Of a DNA stretch of 64,000 nt, positions 45,561 to 55,383 are shown one piece after another (the stretch's first letter is position 1; every line of letters begins with the position of its first letter). The notes beneath the pieces were generated by a model, which was given only the letters and a program-made list of their open reading frames with translations, ran no database searches and was not told the origin of the DNA. The DNA comes from Azospirillum brasilense (GTDB taxonomy: Bacteria > Pseudomonadota > Alphaproteobacteria > Azospirillales > Azospirillaceae): the NCBI RefSeq assembly GCF_001315015.1, contig NZ_CP012915.1, positions 1,102,501 to 1,166,500 of the forward strand, given 5' to 3'. The translations under genes were made by a program, and so were the position numbers.

Positions 45561-46809
45561 GGGAAGAGTCCTGCCGCTTAGCCTGATGGTGCGGCGCGTC
45601 CCAGATCAGCCGCGGATCGAAGGACTCCGAGGCCAGCATGGTGATGATGACGACCGCGGCGAAGGCGACGGCGCCCAACTCCGCGTGGATGGTGGCGATG
45701 GCACCCAACTGGACCAGGGCTGCCAGAAGCGAGATCATGAAGATGTCCACCATGGACCAGCGCCCAACCCCCTCGATCAATCGGTAGAGCCGCGTGCGGT
45801 CGCGCTGCCGCTTCGGCGAGCCCCGCTGCACCGTCCACAGCAGATAGGCCAGCCCGATCAGCTTCAGCACCGGCACGGTGATGCTGGCGAAGAAGACCAG
45901 CAGGGCCACCGGCCACATCTCCGCCGCGATCAGCGCCTCCACACCGGACAGGATGGTGTCGGGCTGGCCGGCGCCGAAATAGACCACCGTCATGATCGGC
46001 AGCAGGTTCGCCGGAATGTAGAGGATCGTCGCCGCGGAGATCAGCGCCCAGCCGCGCGGCAGGCTGTTCGGCTTGCGGTGGTGCAGACGGGCGCCGCAGC
46101 GCGGGCACGCGCCCTCCGATCCGGCCACCACCTGACGGCAGTCGTGGCAGGCGGTCAGCCGTTCCGGATCGGCGTTGCCCGCCTGGGCCACGCGGGTCTG
46201 GGGCGCGATTCGCTCCCACACCTCGAAGGGGCTGAGCGACGCCTCCCCCCACACCTGCACCAGGATGAAGGCGACCAAGGCGGCCAGCGACGCCCCTGGC
46301 TCCAGTTCCGCCAGATCGGACAGCTTCACATAGGCGACGATCAGGCCGAGCAGGAAGACCTCGGCCATCGCCCAGCGGCGCAGCCGCGCCACCGTCCGGA
46401 AGGTCCAGGCCGCGCCCGGCGCCGCCGTCCGCCCGGCGGCGAGCGGCATCACGACGTAAAGCGTGCCGAGCACCTGCGCCAGAGGCGCCAGGAACAGCAC
46501 GAAGAAGACCAGGACGCCCAGCACCTCGTAGCCGCCGTCCCACAGCGCCACCGAGCCGCTGAGCAGAGTCGCCGTCTGCGCCCGCCCCTCCAGCTCGAAG
46601 GTCAGGATCGGGAACAGGTTGGCGGTGACGAACAGAATGGTCGAGGCGATGGCGAGGGCCACCGCGTGCCCCAGCCCGCCGGTCCGGAAATGGCGCAGCA
46701 CCGCCCCGCAGCGGTGGCATTCCGCGCGATGGCCGGGCAAGGCCGGCGGCAGGGCGTGCGGCGCTCCGCAGTCGTGGCAGAGCAGGATCGGGTGGTCTGG
46801 TGCGGTCAT
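45553..46809 (-). CDS. pqiA: Inner-membrane protein PqiA
   Basis: The 418-residue protein has two PqiA repeats, each starting with a rubredoxin-like zinc ribbon (CHDCGAPH...CHRCGA at ~11-35; CHDCRQ...CPRCGA at ~221-240), followed by four membrane helices. It is the membrane partner of PqiB for lipid export or import. The fold, operon order pqiA-B-C and short overlaps are standard. Confidence 0.94.
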   Translation of the reverse strand: MTAPDHPILLCHDCGAPHALPPALPGHRAECHRCGAVLRHFRTGGLGHAVALAIASTILFVTANLFPILTFELEGRAQTATLLSGSVALWDGGYEVLGVLVFFVLFLAPLAQVLGTLYVVMPLAAGRTAAPGAAWTFRTVARLRRWAMAEVFLLGLIVAYVKLSDLAELEPGASLAALVAFILVQVWGEASLSPFEVWERIAPQTRVAQAGNADPERLTACHDCRQVVAGSEGACPRCGARLHHRKPNSLPRGWALISAATILYIPANLLPIMTVVYFGAGQPDTILSGVEALIAAEMWPVALLVFFASITVPVLKLIGLAYLLWTVQRGSPKRQRDRTRLYRLIEGVGRWSMVDIFMISLLAALVQLGAIATIHAELGAVAFAAVVIITMLASESFDPRLIWDAPHHQAKRQDSSHD

Positions 46810-46906
46810 AGCGTTGGCTTAACATTTCCCAGAGGCGAAAGGTCCGCCGCTTGCGGAGTGGGCCGACGGAGGATCACCGACCGGGGCGAACCGCAAGCCC
46901 CGAATG

Positions 46907-46941
46907 GAAAAAGCCCTTCCCCCAGAGTGGGGAAAGGGCTT
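46907..46941 (-). terminator. Intrinsic terminator after the PPC-like gene
   Basis: On the minus strand AAGCCCTTTCCCC-ACTCTG-GGGGAAGGGCTT forms a near-perfect 12-13 bp stem followed by TTTTTC. It starts 27 bp after the stop at 46969 and is a good intrinsic terminator, isolating this gene from pqiABC. Confidence 0.85.
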
Positions 46942-46968
46942 CGGCCTGTGGAGAAGGGCAGGCTTTGC

Positions 46969-47670
46969 TCAGACGAACATGTTGAAGCTGCCCAGCAGCT
47001 TTTGCGTGCCGGTCTGGCCTGTGGGGATCGAATTCAGGCTCGCCGCCGCCTGGCTCAGCCCGTCCAGCATGGCCTGCTGGCCGGTGGAGAGGTTGAACGG
47101 GCTTTCGCCCTTCTTCGGCGCCTTGGCGACCGTGTCGTAATCCTGGGTGTATTTGCCCATGCTGAGCTGGATGGCGTAATTCTTGGTGTCCTTGGCGGAC
47201 TGTCCCTTCTCACGCGTCAGGCGCAGTGTGTAGTCGCCGCGGTCGAGCTCGTACTCGCCCTGCATCATGCTCTTGAAGGCGTCGTAATTCTTGCCGGCGC
47301 TCTTGTCGCTGTCGGCCACGACCGTGCCGAACTTGGACATCACCTGGAGTCGCAACCCCTCGTCGCCCACCTGCCCCAGCGTCACCGCACCCTTGGTGGT
47401 CACGCGGAACTTGTAGAAGTCGACGGGATCGTCGGCGCCCAGCGCGCCGACCACGTTCAGCCGGGTCACGTTCTTGGCGAGAACGCCCATGTCCGTGGCG
47501 AAGCCGGGGGTATTGACGGAGGATTTGCGGACGTCCTTGCGGAATTCCTGCACGTTCGCGTTGGCGGCGGCCTCGGCCTCCCGCTGGGCGTTCAGACGCT
47601 CGACTGCAGCGGACACGGACTTGTTGAGGTCCGAGACCATCTGGTTGACGCCGGCCATTCCGTCAGACAT
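46969..47670 (-). CDS. Protein of unknown function with PPC-like beta domain
   Basis: The 233-residue protein starts with an amphipathic helix (about 1-45) rich in Ala, Asn and Val, followed by a beta-rich region (about 65-172) that has the rhythm of pre-peptidase C-terminal domains: DPVDFYKFRVTTKGAVTL, LRLQVMSKFGTVVADSD, and YELDRGDYTLRLTR. There is no signal peptide. PPC domains are usually in secreted proteins; with no Sec signal, export by another route (type I or flagellar-like) is possible but not shown. The transcript is short: its own terminator downstream and an inverted repeat upstream. Confidence 0.7.
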   Translation of the reverse strand: MSDGMAGVNQMVSDLNKSVSAAVERLNAQREAEAAANANVQEFRKDVRKSSVNTPGFATDMGVLAKNVTRLNVVGALGADDPVDFYKFRVTTKGAVTLGQVGDEGLRLQVMSKFGTVVADSDKSAGKNYDAFKSMMQGEYELDRGDYTLRLTREKGQSAKDTKNYAIQLSMGKYTQDYDTVAKAPKKGESPFNLSTGQQAMLDGLSQAAASLNSIPTGQTGTQKLLGSFNMFV

Positions 47671-47732
47671 GGCTCATTCTCCCATCAGGCACGCCCCCGA
47701 ACGGGAGGGCGCGAATGGATCGCTGGACCACT

Positions 47733-47756
47733 ACTTTACTGCAAAGCATGTAAAGT
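47733..47756. promoter_or_regulatory. AT-rich inverted repeat upstream of the PPC-like gene
   Basis: ACTTTAC-N10-GTAAAGT is a perfect 7-bp inverted repeat 63-86 bp before the ATG at 47670. It is in a locally AT-rich stretch within very GC-rich DNA, which suits an operator or promoter. Confidence 0.5.
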
Positions 47757-47780
47757 TGCGAATTGTTTTTCGCCGAAATT

Positions 47781-49475
47781 TCAGGTAGGGCGGCGAGCGA
47801 GTTGTCCAGCCATTCGACTCAGCACGCCAGAGATGTCCTCTCCGGCCTGCGGCCGGAACAGGCGCTGCGCCGGGAACCAGGGGCGCACCGCACTGCCGAG
47901 TTGGGTCCAATCCCGCCCGCCGAAGCGCCAGACGGGCACGCCGAGCGCCGCCGCCAACTCCCCCACCGCCGTGGCGGGCGCGATCACCAGATCCAGGCTC
48001 GCCATCAGCGCCGCCGTCCCGTCGAAGTCGTCGGTCAGGTCGAGATCGTCCCAGCGGTGGATGGCAACGCCGAAGTGTGCCTCCGCCGCCGCCCGCTCGG
48101 CCTCGCACGCGCCATACTGAAGAGTGACGAAGACCACCCCCGGCACGGCGAACAGCGCGCCCCACTCGTCGAGCCGGCTGTAAGCGCTGCGGCGCGATTC
48201 GGTCATCAGCGCGCTGCGCCAGCCGATCCCCACGCGAAGGCCGGGGCCGAGCGCCGCCACCCGCTCCTGCCAAAACGCCACTCGAAGCGGGTCGGGGACC
48301 AGCCAGCCGCCGGCATGACCGGCGAAGTCGGACAGGTCACGACGGAAGACCCGCGCCAGGGAGCCGATGGGCGTGTGCAGATCGCAATCGGGCACGGCCT
48401 CGGCGTCGGACCGCGCGGCACGGACCAGAGCGGCGGGAAAGGAGCGGGCAAACAGCGGCACCAGCCGCCGGTCGGTCTCGATCACCACGGAGCGGGCGCG
48501 GGCGATGGCCTCCCCGCAGAGGGAGGAGAACAGGATGGTGTCGCCCACCCCCTGCTCGCCCCAGATCAGCAGGCGCTTCCCCGTCAGATCCTCGCCACGC
48601 CATGCGGGCAGCCGCGGCTGCCGCGCCCCACCCGCCTGACCGGACGCAAAGCGCCAGCCATAGCCGGCCCAGCCCTCCGCCAGCTCGCCGCGCTCCAAAT
48701 GCAGCAAGCCCTGGTTGAACCGGGCCAGCGGCAGATCGGGCACCACGCGCAGCGCCCGCCCGTACAGGCGCTCCGCCAGCCCGTCATCGCCCAGGCGCTG
48801 CACCGTCAGGCCGAGATTGCAGAGCGCCGCCGCGTAGCCAGGGTCGAGCGCCAGGGCGCGGCGGAACAAACTGGCCGCCTCCGTATGGCGCAGCCGCGCC
48901 TGCAGCGCGTGGCCGAAGTTGTTGTTGGCCTGCGGTTCGCCCGGCATCAGCCGCAGCGCGCGGCGGTGCGCCCGCTCGGCCTCGTCCAGCCGCTCGGCGT
49001 CGCGCAGTCCACCGCCAAGGTTGGACAGCCCTTCCGGCAAGGCCGGATCGAGCAGGACGGCGCGTCGCCACGCCGCCAGGGCGGCGGCGGCCCGGCCTTG
49101 CCGGCTCAGCGCGTTGGCCAGATTGTTCCAGAACGTCGCCCGGTCGGCACCGTGGGCCAGAGCGGCGCGGTGGCAGGCTTCGGCCTCCGCGAAACGGCCC
49201 TGCCCGGCGCGCAGCGTGCCAAGGCTGTCGGCCGCGTCCACGAACCGGAGATCAAGGGCGAAGGCCGCCTCGAAGCATGTGGCGGCCCCGTCCATTTGTC
49301 CGAGATCGCGCAGCACCAGCCCGAAACCGTAGAGCAGCGCCGGGTTTCGGCGATCCAGCCGCAAGGCGTCGGTGTAGGCGGTCACCGCCTCGGCCAGCCG
49401 ACCTTCGGCGTGATGGCGGACGGCCTGGGCTGTCAGACTGGAGAGGTCATCGCGGGAAGGGGCGTCGGGACTCAT
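47781..49475 (-). CDS. TPR protein with glycosyltransferase-like C-terminus
   Basis: The 564-residue protein has about seven to eight TPR repeats (residues ~10-265; e.g. NPALLYGFGLVLRDLGQMD, AALCNLGLTVQRLGDDGLA) and a C-terminal domain (about 285-560) beginning KRLLIWGEQGVGDTILFSSL, which matches the GT-B-like region of TPR-glycosyltransferases such as those around flagellin glycosylation. Late segments LDLVIAPATAVGELAAALG and VPVWRFGGRDW are typical of that region. ATG 49475 is taken because upstream codons look non-coding. Target is unknown. Confidence 0.85.
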   Translation of the reverse strand: MSPDAPSRDDLSSLTAQAVRHHAEGRLAEAVTAYTDALRLDRRNPALLYGFGLVLRDLGQMDGAATCFEAAFALDLRFVDAADSLGTLRAGQGRFAEAEACHRAALAHGADRATFWNNLANALSRQGRAAAALAAWRRAVLLDPALPEGLSNLGGGLRDAERLDEAERAHRRALRLMPGEPQANNNFGHALQARLRHTEAASLFRRALALDPGYAAALCNLGLTVQRLGDDGLAERLYGRALRVVPDLPLARFNQGLLHLERGELAEGWAGYGWRFASGQAGGARQPRLPAWRGEDLTGKRLLIWGEQGVGDTILFSSLCGEAIARARSVVIETDRRLVPLFARSFPAALVRAARSDAEAVPDCDLHTPIGSLARVFRRDLSDFAGHAGGWLVPDPLRVAFWQERVAALGPGLRVGIGWRSALMTESRRSAYSRLDEWGALFAVPGVVFVTLQYGACEAERAAAEAHFGVAIHRWDDLDLTDDFDGTAALMASLDLVIAPATAVGELAAALGVPVWRFGGRDWTQLGSAVRPWFPAQRLFRPQAGEDISGVLSRMAGQLARRPT

Positions 49476-49540
49476 CCCGGCAGAGTGGCCCGCGGGACCG
49501 GATCGGCGCAAGCGCCGTCCGGCCCCGCGGTCGCGGTTGC

Positions 49541-51859
49541 TCAGTCCTCGCCGTCCTGCAGCGCCGGGGGACGCGGGGCGGCGTTGACCGGGGCGGCGAG
49601 CTGGGCGTCGACCACCGCCACCGCCGTCATGTTGACCAGACCGCGCGTGGTCACCGACGGGGTGACGATGTGCACCGGGCGCGCGGCGCCCAGCAGCATC
49701 GGCCCGACATTCTGCGCGTCGGCCATGATCTTCAGCATGTTGAAGGCGATGTTGGCGGCGTCCAGCGTCGGCATGACCAGCAGGTTCGCCTCGCCCTTCA
49801 GGCGGCTGTCGGGCAGCACGCCCTTGCGCAGCACCTCCGACAGGGCGGCGTCGGCGTGCATCTCGCCGTCCACCTCCAGGTCGGGATTCTCTTCGGCGAT
49901 GAGCTGGTAGGCCAGCCGCATCTTGCGGGCCGACGGGGTGTCGGCGCTGCCGAAGTTGGAGTGGGAGAGCAGCGCCACCTTCGGCTCGATGCCGAAGCGC
50001 TTCACCTCCTCCGCCGCCAGCCGGGCGATCTCGGCCACCTGCTCGGCGGTCGGGTCGGGGTTGACGTAGGTGTCGCAGATGAAGTGCGTGCCCTTCTGCG
50101 AGATCAGCCCGTTCATGGCGCCGGCGACCTTCACGCCCTTGCGCAGACCGATCACGTCCATGACGTGGTTGAAGTGGTCGCCGTAGCGGCCCGAAGTGCC
50201 GCAGACCATGCCGTCGGCCTCGCCCCGGCGGACCATCAGCGCGCCGAACACGGTCGGCTGGCTGCGCACGACGTTCAGCGCGTTGGCCGGCGACACGCCG
50301 CGGCGGCCCATCAGCTGCCGGTAAACCTCGGCGTAGTTGTGGCAGCGCAGGTCACGGCCGGCCTCGATCACCTCGACGTCCTTGCCGATGCGGATGCGCA
50401 GGCCCATGTCGGCGATCGTCCGCTCGATCACGTCGGCGCGGCCGAGCAGGACCGGATGGGCGATGCCGTCGTCCACCACCACCTGGGCGCAGCGCAGGAC
50501 GCGCGGCTCCTCGCCCTCGGCATAGACGATGCGCTTGGGCGCCGCCTTTGCCTTGGTGATGACCGGCTTCATGACGAGGCCGGAGCGGAAGACATACTGG
50601 CCGAGGCTGTCGCGGTAGGCGCGGAAATCGGCGATCGGCCGCGTCGCCACGCCCGACTCCATGGCGGCCTTGGCGACCGCCGAGGACACCTCGATCACCA
50701 GACGCGGGTCGAAGGGCTTGGGCAGGATGTAGTCCGGGCCGAAGCGCAGATTCTCGCCGACATAGGCGGCGGCCACCACGTCCGACGGCTCGGCCTGGGC
50801 GAGGCTGGCCATGGCGTGGGTGGCGGCGATCTTCATCTCCTCGTTCACCGTCGTCGCCCCGACGTCCAGCGCGCCGCGGAAGATGAAGGGGAAGCAGAGG
50901 ACGTTGTTGACCTGATTGGGGAAGTCCGAGCGGCCGGTGGCGATGATGGCGTCGGGGCGGGCCTGCCGGGCGAGGTCCGGCATGATCTCCGGCTCCGGGT
51001 TGGCCAGCGCCAGCACCAGCGGCTTGTCGGCCATGCGGGCCAACATCTCCGGCTTCAGCACCTTGGCGCCCGACAGGCCAAGGAAGATGTCCGCCCCGTC
51101 GATGACGTCGTTCAGCACGCGGGCGTCGGTGTCCTGCGCGTAGGCGTCCTTGTAGGGATTCATCTCCTCGTTGCGGCCCTTGTGGACCACGCCGATGCGG
51201 TCGACCAGCCAGACATTCTCGCGCTTGACGCCCAGACTGAGCATCAGGTCCAGGCAGGCGATGCCCGCCGCCCCGCCGCCGGTGGAGACGACCTTGACGG
51301 TGGAGATGTCCTTGCCGACCAGCTTCAGCCCGTTGAGGACGGCCGCACCCACCACGATGGCGGTGCCGTGCTGGTCGTCGTGGAAGACCGGGATCTTCAT
51401 CCGCTCGCGGCAGCGGCGCTCCACCTCGAAGCAGGCGGGGGCGGCGATGTCTTCCAGATTGATGGCGCCGAAGGTCGGCTCCAGGCGGACGATGGTGTCG
51501 ACCAGACCGTCGACGTCCTTTTCGTTCAGCTCCAGGTCGAAGCAGTCGATGCCGGCGAACTTCTTGAAGAGGACGGCCTTGCCCTCCATGACCGGCTTGG
51601 CGGCCATCGGGCCGATGTCGCCCAGGCCCAGCACCGCCGTGCCGTTGGTGACGACCGCCACGAGGTTGGCGCGGGCCGTCAGCTCCGCCGCCTGGGACGG
51701 GTCGGCGGCGATGGCGCTGGACGCCGCGGCCACGCCCGGCGAGTAGGCCAGCGCGAGGTCGCGCTGGTTGGCCATGGGCTTGGTGGCGACGATCGCCAGC
51801 TTACCGGGCTTTGGATTCCGGTGGTACTCAAGCGCCATCGCGTCGAAGTCGCCGGACAT
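49541..51859 (-). CDS. maeB: NADP-dependent malic enzyme MaeB
   Basis: The 772-residue enzyme has an N-terminal malic domain ([13 protein letters not shown]; the catalytic Lys/Asp region [16 protein letters not shown]), an NAD(P)-binding part ([15 protein letters not shown]) and a C-terminal phosphotransacetylase-like domain (about 430-755), which is a regulatory module in MaeB. It decarboxylates malate to pyruvate and makes NADPH. Its neighbour dctA imports C4-dicarboxylates, so the two probably serve growth on malate and succinate. GGGGAGAGGA precedes the ATG. Confidence 0.95.
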   Translation of the reverse strand: MSGDFDAMALEYHRNPKPGKLAIVATKPMANQRDLALAYSPGVAAASSAIAADPSQAAELTARANLVAVVTNGTAVLGLGDIGPMAAKPVMEGKAVLFKKFAGIDCFDLELNEKDVDGLVDTIVRLEPTFGAINLEDIAAPACFEVERRCRERMKIPVFHDDQHGTAIVVGAAVLNGLKLVGKDISTVKVVSTGGGAAGIACLDLMLSLGVKRENVWLVDRIGVVHKGRNEEMNPYKDAYAQDTDARVLNDVIDGADIFLGLSGAKVLKPEMLARMADKPLVLALANPEPEIMPDLARQARPDAIIATGRSDFPNQVNNVLCFPFIFRGALDVGATTVNEEMKIAATHAMASLAQAEPSDVVAAAYVGENLRFGPDYILPKPFDPRLVIEVSSAVAKAAMESGVATRPIADFRAYRDSLGQYVFRSGLVMKPVITKAKAAPKRIVYAEGEEPRVLRCAQVVVDDGIAHPVLLGRADVIERTIADMGLRIRIGKDVEVIEAGRDLRCHNYAEVYRQLMGRRGVSPANALNVVRSQPTVFGALMVRRGEADGMVCGTSGRYGDHFNHVMDVIGLRKGVKVAGAMNGLISQKGTHFICDTYVNPDPTAEQVAEIARLAAEEVKRFGIEPKVALLSHSNFGSADTPSARKMRLAYQLIAEENPDLEVDGEMHADAALSEVLRKGVLPDSRLKGEANLLVMPTLDAANIAFNMLKIMADAQNVGPMLLGAARPVHIVTPSVTTRGLVNMTAVAVVDAQLAAPVNAAPRPPALQDGED

Positions 51860-51874
51860 ACGTCCTCTCCCCTT

Positions 51875-51893
51875 TTAACTTGATTTCAGTTAA
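51875..51893. promoter_or_regulatory. Inverted repeat in the maeB leader
   Basis: TTAACT-TGATTTC-AGTTAA, perfect 6-bp arms, lies 16-34 bp upstream of the maeB ATG. The stretch is unusually AT-rich. It looks like an operator or the core promoter; the binding protein is unknown. Confidence 0.5.
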
Positions 51894-51955
51894 TTTGCCG
51901 AACGACGAACTGTTTCCCCTCCGGCTTATACCCGAATTGCCCGGGCACCGGAATG

Positions 51956-51990
51956 GGAAAGGGGCAGCCCGCGGCGGACCGCCCCTTCCT
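51956..51990 (-). terminator. Hairpin terminator after dctA
   Basis: AAGGGGC at 51959-51965 pairs with GCCCCTT at 51981-51987, about 35 bp downstream of the dctA stop. A T-run is present on the plus strand side (TTCCTTTT) and weak on the minus side. Confidence 0.6.
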
Positions 51991-52023
51991 TTTCACGCCT
52001 CAGGACCAGAAGCCGGCCCCGCG

Positions 52024-53325
52024 TCAGATGCGGGCCAGGGCCGGTTCCTTGAAGTGCTCCTGGTACTCGGCGACCGCCTTGCTCTCGTCGAACTCGCCTT
52101 CCATCTTGGCGACCACGATGGTGGCGACACCGTTGCCGATCAGGTTGGTGATGGCGCGGGCTTCCGACATGAAGCGGTCCACACCCAGCAGCAGCGCCAG
52201 CCCCTCGATCGGCAGGTGGCCGGTGGCCGACAGGGTGGCCGCCAGCGTCACGAAGCCGCCGCCGGTGACCGCCGCCGCACCCTTGGAGGTCAGCATCAGC
52301 AGGCCGAGAATGGTGAGCTGCTGCCAGATCGTCAGGTCGATGTTGAAGGCCTGGGCGATGAAGATCGCGGCCATCGACAGGTAGATCGAGGTGCCGTCGA
52401 GGTTGAACGAATAGCCGGTGGGGATGACGAGCCCGACGACGTGCTTGGAGCAGCCGAACTTCTGCATCTTCTCCATCATGCGCGGCAGCACGGACTCCGA
52501 CGAGGAGGTGCCGAGCACGATCAGCAGTTCGTCCTTGATGTAGCGCAGGAAGGTCAGGAGGCTGAAGTTGTACAGGCGGGCGATGCTGCCCAGCACGACG
52601 AAGACGAACAGCGCCATCGTGATGTAGACCGCCGCCATCAGCTGGCCAAGCGAGGTCAGAGACGACACGCCGTACTTGCCGATGGTGAAGGACATGGCGC
52701 CGAAGGCACCCAGCGGGGCGACGCGCATCAGGATGCCGATCACGCCGAACAGGGCGTGCGACACCTTCTCGAACATGTCCTCGACCACCTTGCCTTTCTG
52801 GCCCATGGCGGACAGCGCGACGCCGAAGATCACCGCGAAGAACAGGATCTGCAGCATGTCGCCCTTGACGAAGGCGCCGATGACGTTGTCCGGGACGATG
52901 TTGACCAGGAAGTCGATGGTCGTGTGGTTCTGCGCCTCGGTCGCGTATTTGGCGACGGCGTCGGCCTTCAGCGAGCCGGCCTGGATGTTCATCCCCGAGC
53001 CCGGCTTCAACAGATTGACGACCAGAAGGCCGAGCCCCAGGGCGAAGGTGGTGACGATCTCGAAGTAGAGGATCGCCTTGCCGCCGACCTTGCCGACCTT
53101 CTTCATGTCGCCGATCGAGGAGATGCCGGTGACCACGGTCAGGAAGACGATCGGGCCGATGACCATCTTGATCATCTTGATGAAGACGTCGCCCAGCGGC
53201 TTCATCTGCACCGCAAGAGCCGGATAGAAATGGCCGAGCAGAATGCCAATGGTGATCGCGGTCAGAACCTGAACCGTCAGGTTCATGTAGAATGGCTTTT
53301 TCTGGGGCTGCCCTTGGGCGTGCAT
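52024..53325 (-). CDS. dctA: C4-dicarboxylate:cation symporter DctA
   Basis: The 433-residue protein is a dicarboxylate/amino acid:cation (DAACS) symporter with about eight helices and two re-entrant loops. Signature [14 protein letters not shown] and the [13 protein letters not shown] motif, plus [16 protein letters not shown] and the NLIGNGVAT tail, are diagnostic. It imports succinate, fumarate and malate. It has a sigma-54 promoter and upstream activator sites facing dctBD, as in rhizobia. The hairpin terminator is 35 bp downstream. Confidence 0.97.
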   Translation of the reverse strand: MHAQGQPQKKPFYMNLTVQVLTAITIGILLGHFYPALAVQMKPLGDVFIKMIKMVIGPIVFLTVVTGISSIGDMKKVGKVGGKAILYFEIVTTFALGLGLLVVNLLKPGSGMNIQAGSLKADAVAKYATEAQNHTTIDFLVNIVPDNVIGAFVKGDMLQILFFAVIFGVALSAMGQKGKVVEDMFEKVSHALFGVIGILMRVAPLGAFGAMSFTIGKYGVSSLTSLGQLMAAVYITMALFVFVVLGSIARLYNFSLLTFLRYIKDELLIVLGTSSSESVLPRMMEKMQKFGCSKHVVGLVIPTGYSFNLDGTSIYLSMAAIFIAQAFNIDLTIWQQLTILGLLMLTSKGAAAVTGGGFVTLAATLSATGHLPIEGLALLLGVDRFMSEARAITNLIGNGVATIVVAKMEGEFDESKAVAEYQEHFKEPALARI

Positions 53326-53406
53326 GGTCGTCTCCTCGTGGCGTTCCTGAAATGGGCTGCCGCTCTTGTCTCGCGGTCGGCGGCCGGCCCGTCATGCCAC
53401 TCTCAA

Positions 53407-53422
53407 AGCAAGCGGTGTGCCA
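53407..53422 (-). promoter_or_regulatory. Sigma-54 promoter of dctA
   Basis: On the minus strand TGGCAC-ACCGC-TTGCT matches the -24/-12 consensus TGGCAC-N5-TTGCW in all key bases. Transcription would start near 53396, giving a leader of about 70 bases. Confidence 0.9.
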
Positions 53423-53460
53423 AAGACAAAAGTGAGGAATCGCAGCGCTCTGACGAAAGG

Positions 53461-53514
53461 CGTGGGTCAGAATCCGCACGACAGGGGCGGAATCCGTGTG
53501 CGAAAATCCGCACA
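53461..53514. promoter_or_regulatory. Tandem DctD-type upstream activator sites
   Basis: TGTGCG-AAAATC-CGCACA (53497-53514) is a perfect inverted repeat, and an imperfect copy CGTGGG-N8-CGCACG-like lies at 53461-53480. They are about 40-110 bp upstream of the sigma-54 promoter, the place and spacing known for DctD sites in rhizobial dctA promoters. Confidence 0.8.
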
Positions 53515-53628
53515 TCGCTTCCTCGACGCGACTTCTTGTTGCGGCGCAGCATGGATTGAGGACCGTTGGTTAGGATCGCCCCGACCCGCTGGACATTTTC
53601 GCAAAGCCGCGACTGGGTCGCCCGGCGC

Positions 53629-55383
53629 ATGCCCCTGCTGTTCGCCCGTCCGCGGAGGGTGATGCTGGCCGTGCTGGTCGTCGGCATGCCGCTGGCTGCG
53701 GCTGTGGCGGCGGGCTTGGCGGCGGACAACGCCGGCGAATCCTTGCGCGAGCAGGGGTCGGCGCAGCTGTCGCTCTACGAATCCAACCTGCGGACGGAGC
53801 TGGAGCGCCACGCCGCCGTGCCTATGGTGCTCGCCCACGACCGCGAGGTCGCCGACTTGCTGCGCGACCCCAGCCCGGAGCGGGTAGACCACCTGAACCG
53901 CAAGCTGGAGGCCATCGCGGCGACGCTGAAGGCGTCCGCCCTCTATGTGATGAACGGGACAGGCACCACCGTCGCGGCCAGCAACTGGAACGCCTCGCCC
54001 AGCTTCGTCGGGCAGAATTTCAGCTACCGCCCCTATTTCCAGTCGGCCATGGAGCGGGGGGAGGGGCATCATTTCGCGCTCGGCACCACCTCGCTCGTCC
54101 CCGGCTACTACACGGCCCAGCGGGTGGTGGCGGAAAACCGCACAGAGGACCGGCCGGCCGGCGTCGTGGTCCTGAAGGTCGGTTTCCAGGAGTTGGAGCG
54201 CGCCTGGTCGCACGGCCAGGAGAAGGTGCTGGTCTCCGACCGCGACGGCGTCGTCTTCATCACCAACGTGGAGGCTTGGCGCTACAACGCCCTGCCCCGC
54301 CGCCTGCCGGTCACGCTGCCCGCGGCGGCGGTCCCGGCGACCGAGGAGATCCCCACCCTGCCCTGGGCCTTCGGCGGGGCGTCCGACCGCATCACGCTGC
54401 GGGAGGGCAACGCGGAGCGGCGCTACCTCCTGCAATCCGCGGCGGTGCCCGGCGGCGACTGGACGATCCACGCCCTGACCAGCCTCGCCCCGGTCGCCAC
54501 CCGCGCCCAGCAGGCCGGGCTGCTCGCCGCCGCGGTGGTGGCGCTGGCCGCCCTGACCGGCCACGCGCTGGCCCAGCGCCGCCTGAACCTCGTGGAGCGG
54601 CTGGCCCTGCAGGAGGAGGCGCGGGCCGAGCTGGAGCGCCGCGTGGCCGCCGCCACGGCGGAGCTGCGCGCCACCGAGAACGAGCTGACCCAGGCGGCGA
54701 AGCTGGCGGCGCTGGGCCAGATGTCGGCGGCCATGGCCCACGAGATCAACCAGCCGCTCGCCGCCATCCGCAGCTTCGCCGACAACGCGGTGGTTCTGCT
54801 GGAGCGCGGGCGGCCGGACTCGGTGCGCGACAATCTGGCGGAGATCGCCGACCTGACCGACCGCATGGCCGCCATCACCCGCAGCCTGAAGGGCTTCGCC
54901 CGGCGCGCCTCGGGCACGCTGGGCGCCGTCTCCGCCGCCGCCGCCGTCGGGCAGGCGCTGGCCCTGCTGGAGGCCCGGCTGCGCCGCGAGTCCGTGACGG
55001 TGGACACCGACCTGCCGCCCGGCCCCCTGCTGGTCACCGGCGAGGACGTGCGGTTGCAGCAGGTGCTGGTCAACCTGATCGGCAACGCCGCCGACGCCAT
55101 GCGCGCCTCCCCCCACCGCCACGTCCGCATCGCCCTGGTCGCGGAGGGGGAGGAGGCGGTGCTGACCGTCCGCGACAGCGGCCCCGGCATCGCCGAGGCC
55201 GACCTGCCGCGCATCTTCGTGCCCTTCTTCACGACCAAGGACGCGGGCGACGGGCTCGGCCTCGGCCTGTCGATCAGCCATGGCATCGTCGAGGATTTCG
55301 GCGGCAGCCTGACCGCCGCCAACCACCCGGAGGGCGGCGCCCTCTTCACTGTCCGCCTCAAGCGCAGGGATACCCAGACATGA
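53629..55383 (+). CDS. dctB: C4-dicarboxylate sensor kinase DctB
   Basis: The histidine kinase (584 residues from ATG 53629) has an N-terminal helix, a double-PDC/Cache periplasmic domain (about 30-275; YVMNGTGTTVAASNWN, SFVGQNFSYRPYF typical of DctB), a second helix, a coiled coil and a kinase core with AHEINQPLAAIRSFA (phospho-His), N box LVNLIGNAADAM and G boxes. It senses dicarboxylates outside the inner membrane and phosphorylates DctD. A TTG at 53566 with a GAGGA close before it is an alternative start. Confidence 0.94.
   Translation: MPLLFARPRRVMLAVLVVGMPLAAAVAAGLAADNAGESLREQGSAQLSLYESNLRTELERHAAVPMVLAHDREVADLLRDPSPERVDHLNRKLEAIAATLKASALYVMNGTGTTVAASNWNASPSFVGQNFSYRPYFQSAMERGEGHHFALGTTSLVPGYYTAQRVVAENRTEDRPAGVVVLKVGFQELERAWSHGQEKVLVSDRDGVVFITNVEAWRYNALPRRLPVTLPAAAVPATEEIPTLPWAFGGASDRITLREGNAERRYLLQSAAVPGGDWTIHALTSLAPVATRAQQAGLLAAAVVALAALTGHALAQRRLNLVERLALQEEARAELERRVAAATAELRATENELTQAAKLAALGQMSAAMAHEINQPLAAIRSFADNAVVLLERGRPDSVRDNLAEIADLTDRMAAITRSLKGFARRASGTLGAVSAAAAVGQALALLEARLRRESVTVDTDLPPGPLLVTGEDVRLQQVLVNLIGNAADAMRASPHRHVRIALVAEGEEAVLTVRDSGPGIAEADLPRIFVPFFTTKDAGDGLGLGLSISHGIVEDFGGSLTAANHPEGGALFTVRLKRRDTQT

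Noticed and set aside
53566-53628. TTG at 53566 as the dctB start
   Set aside because: The GAGGA is only three bases away and the first codons are atypical; the ATG at 53629 is preferred but the TTG cannot be excluded.
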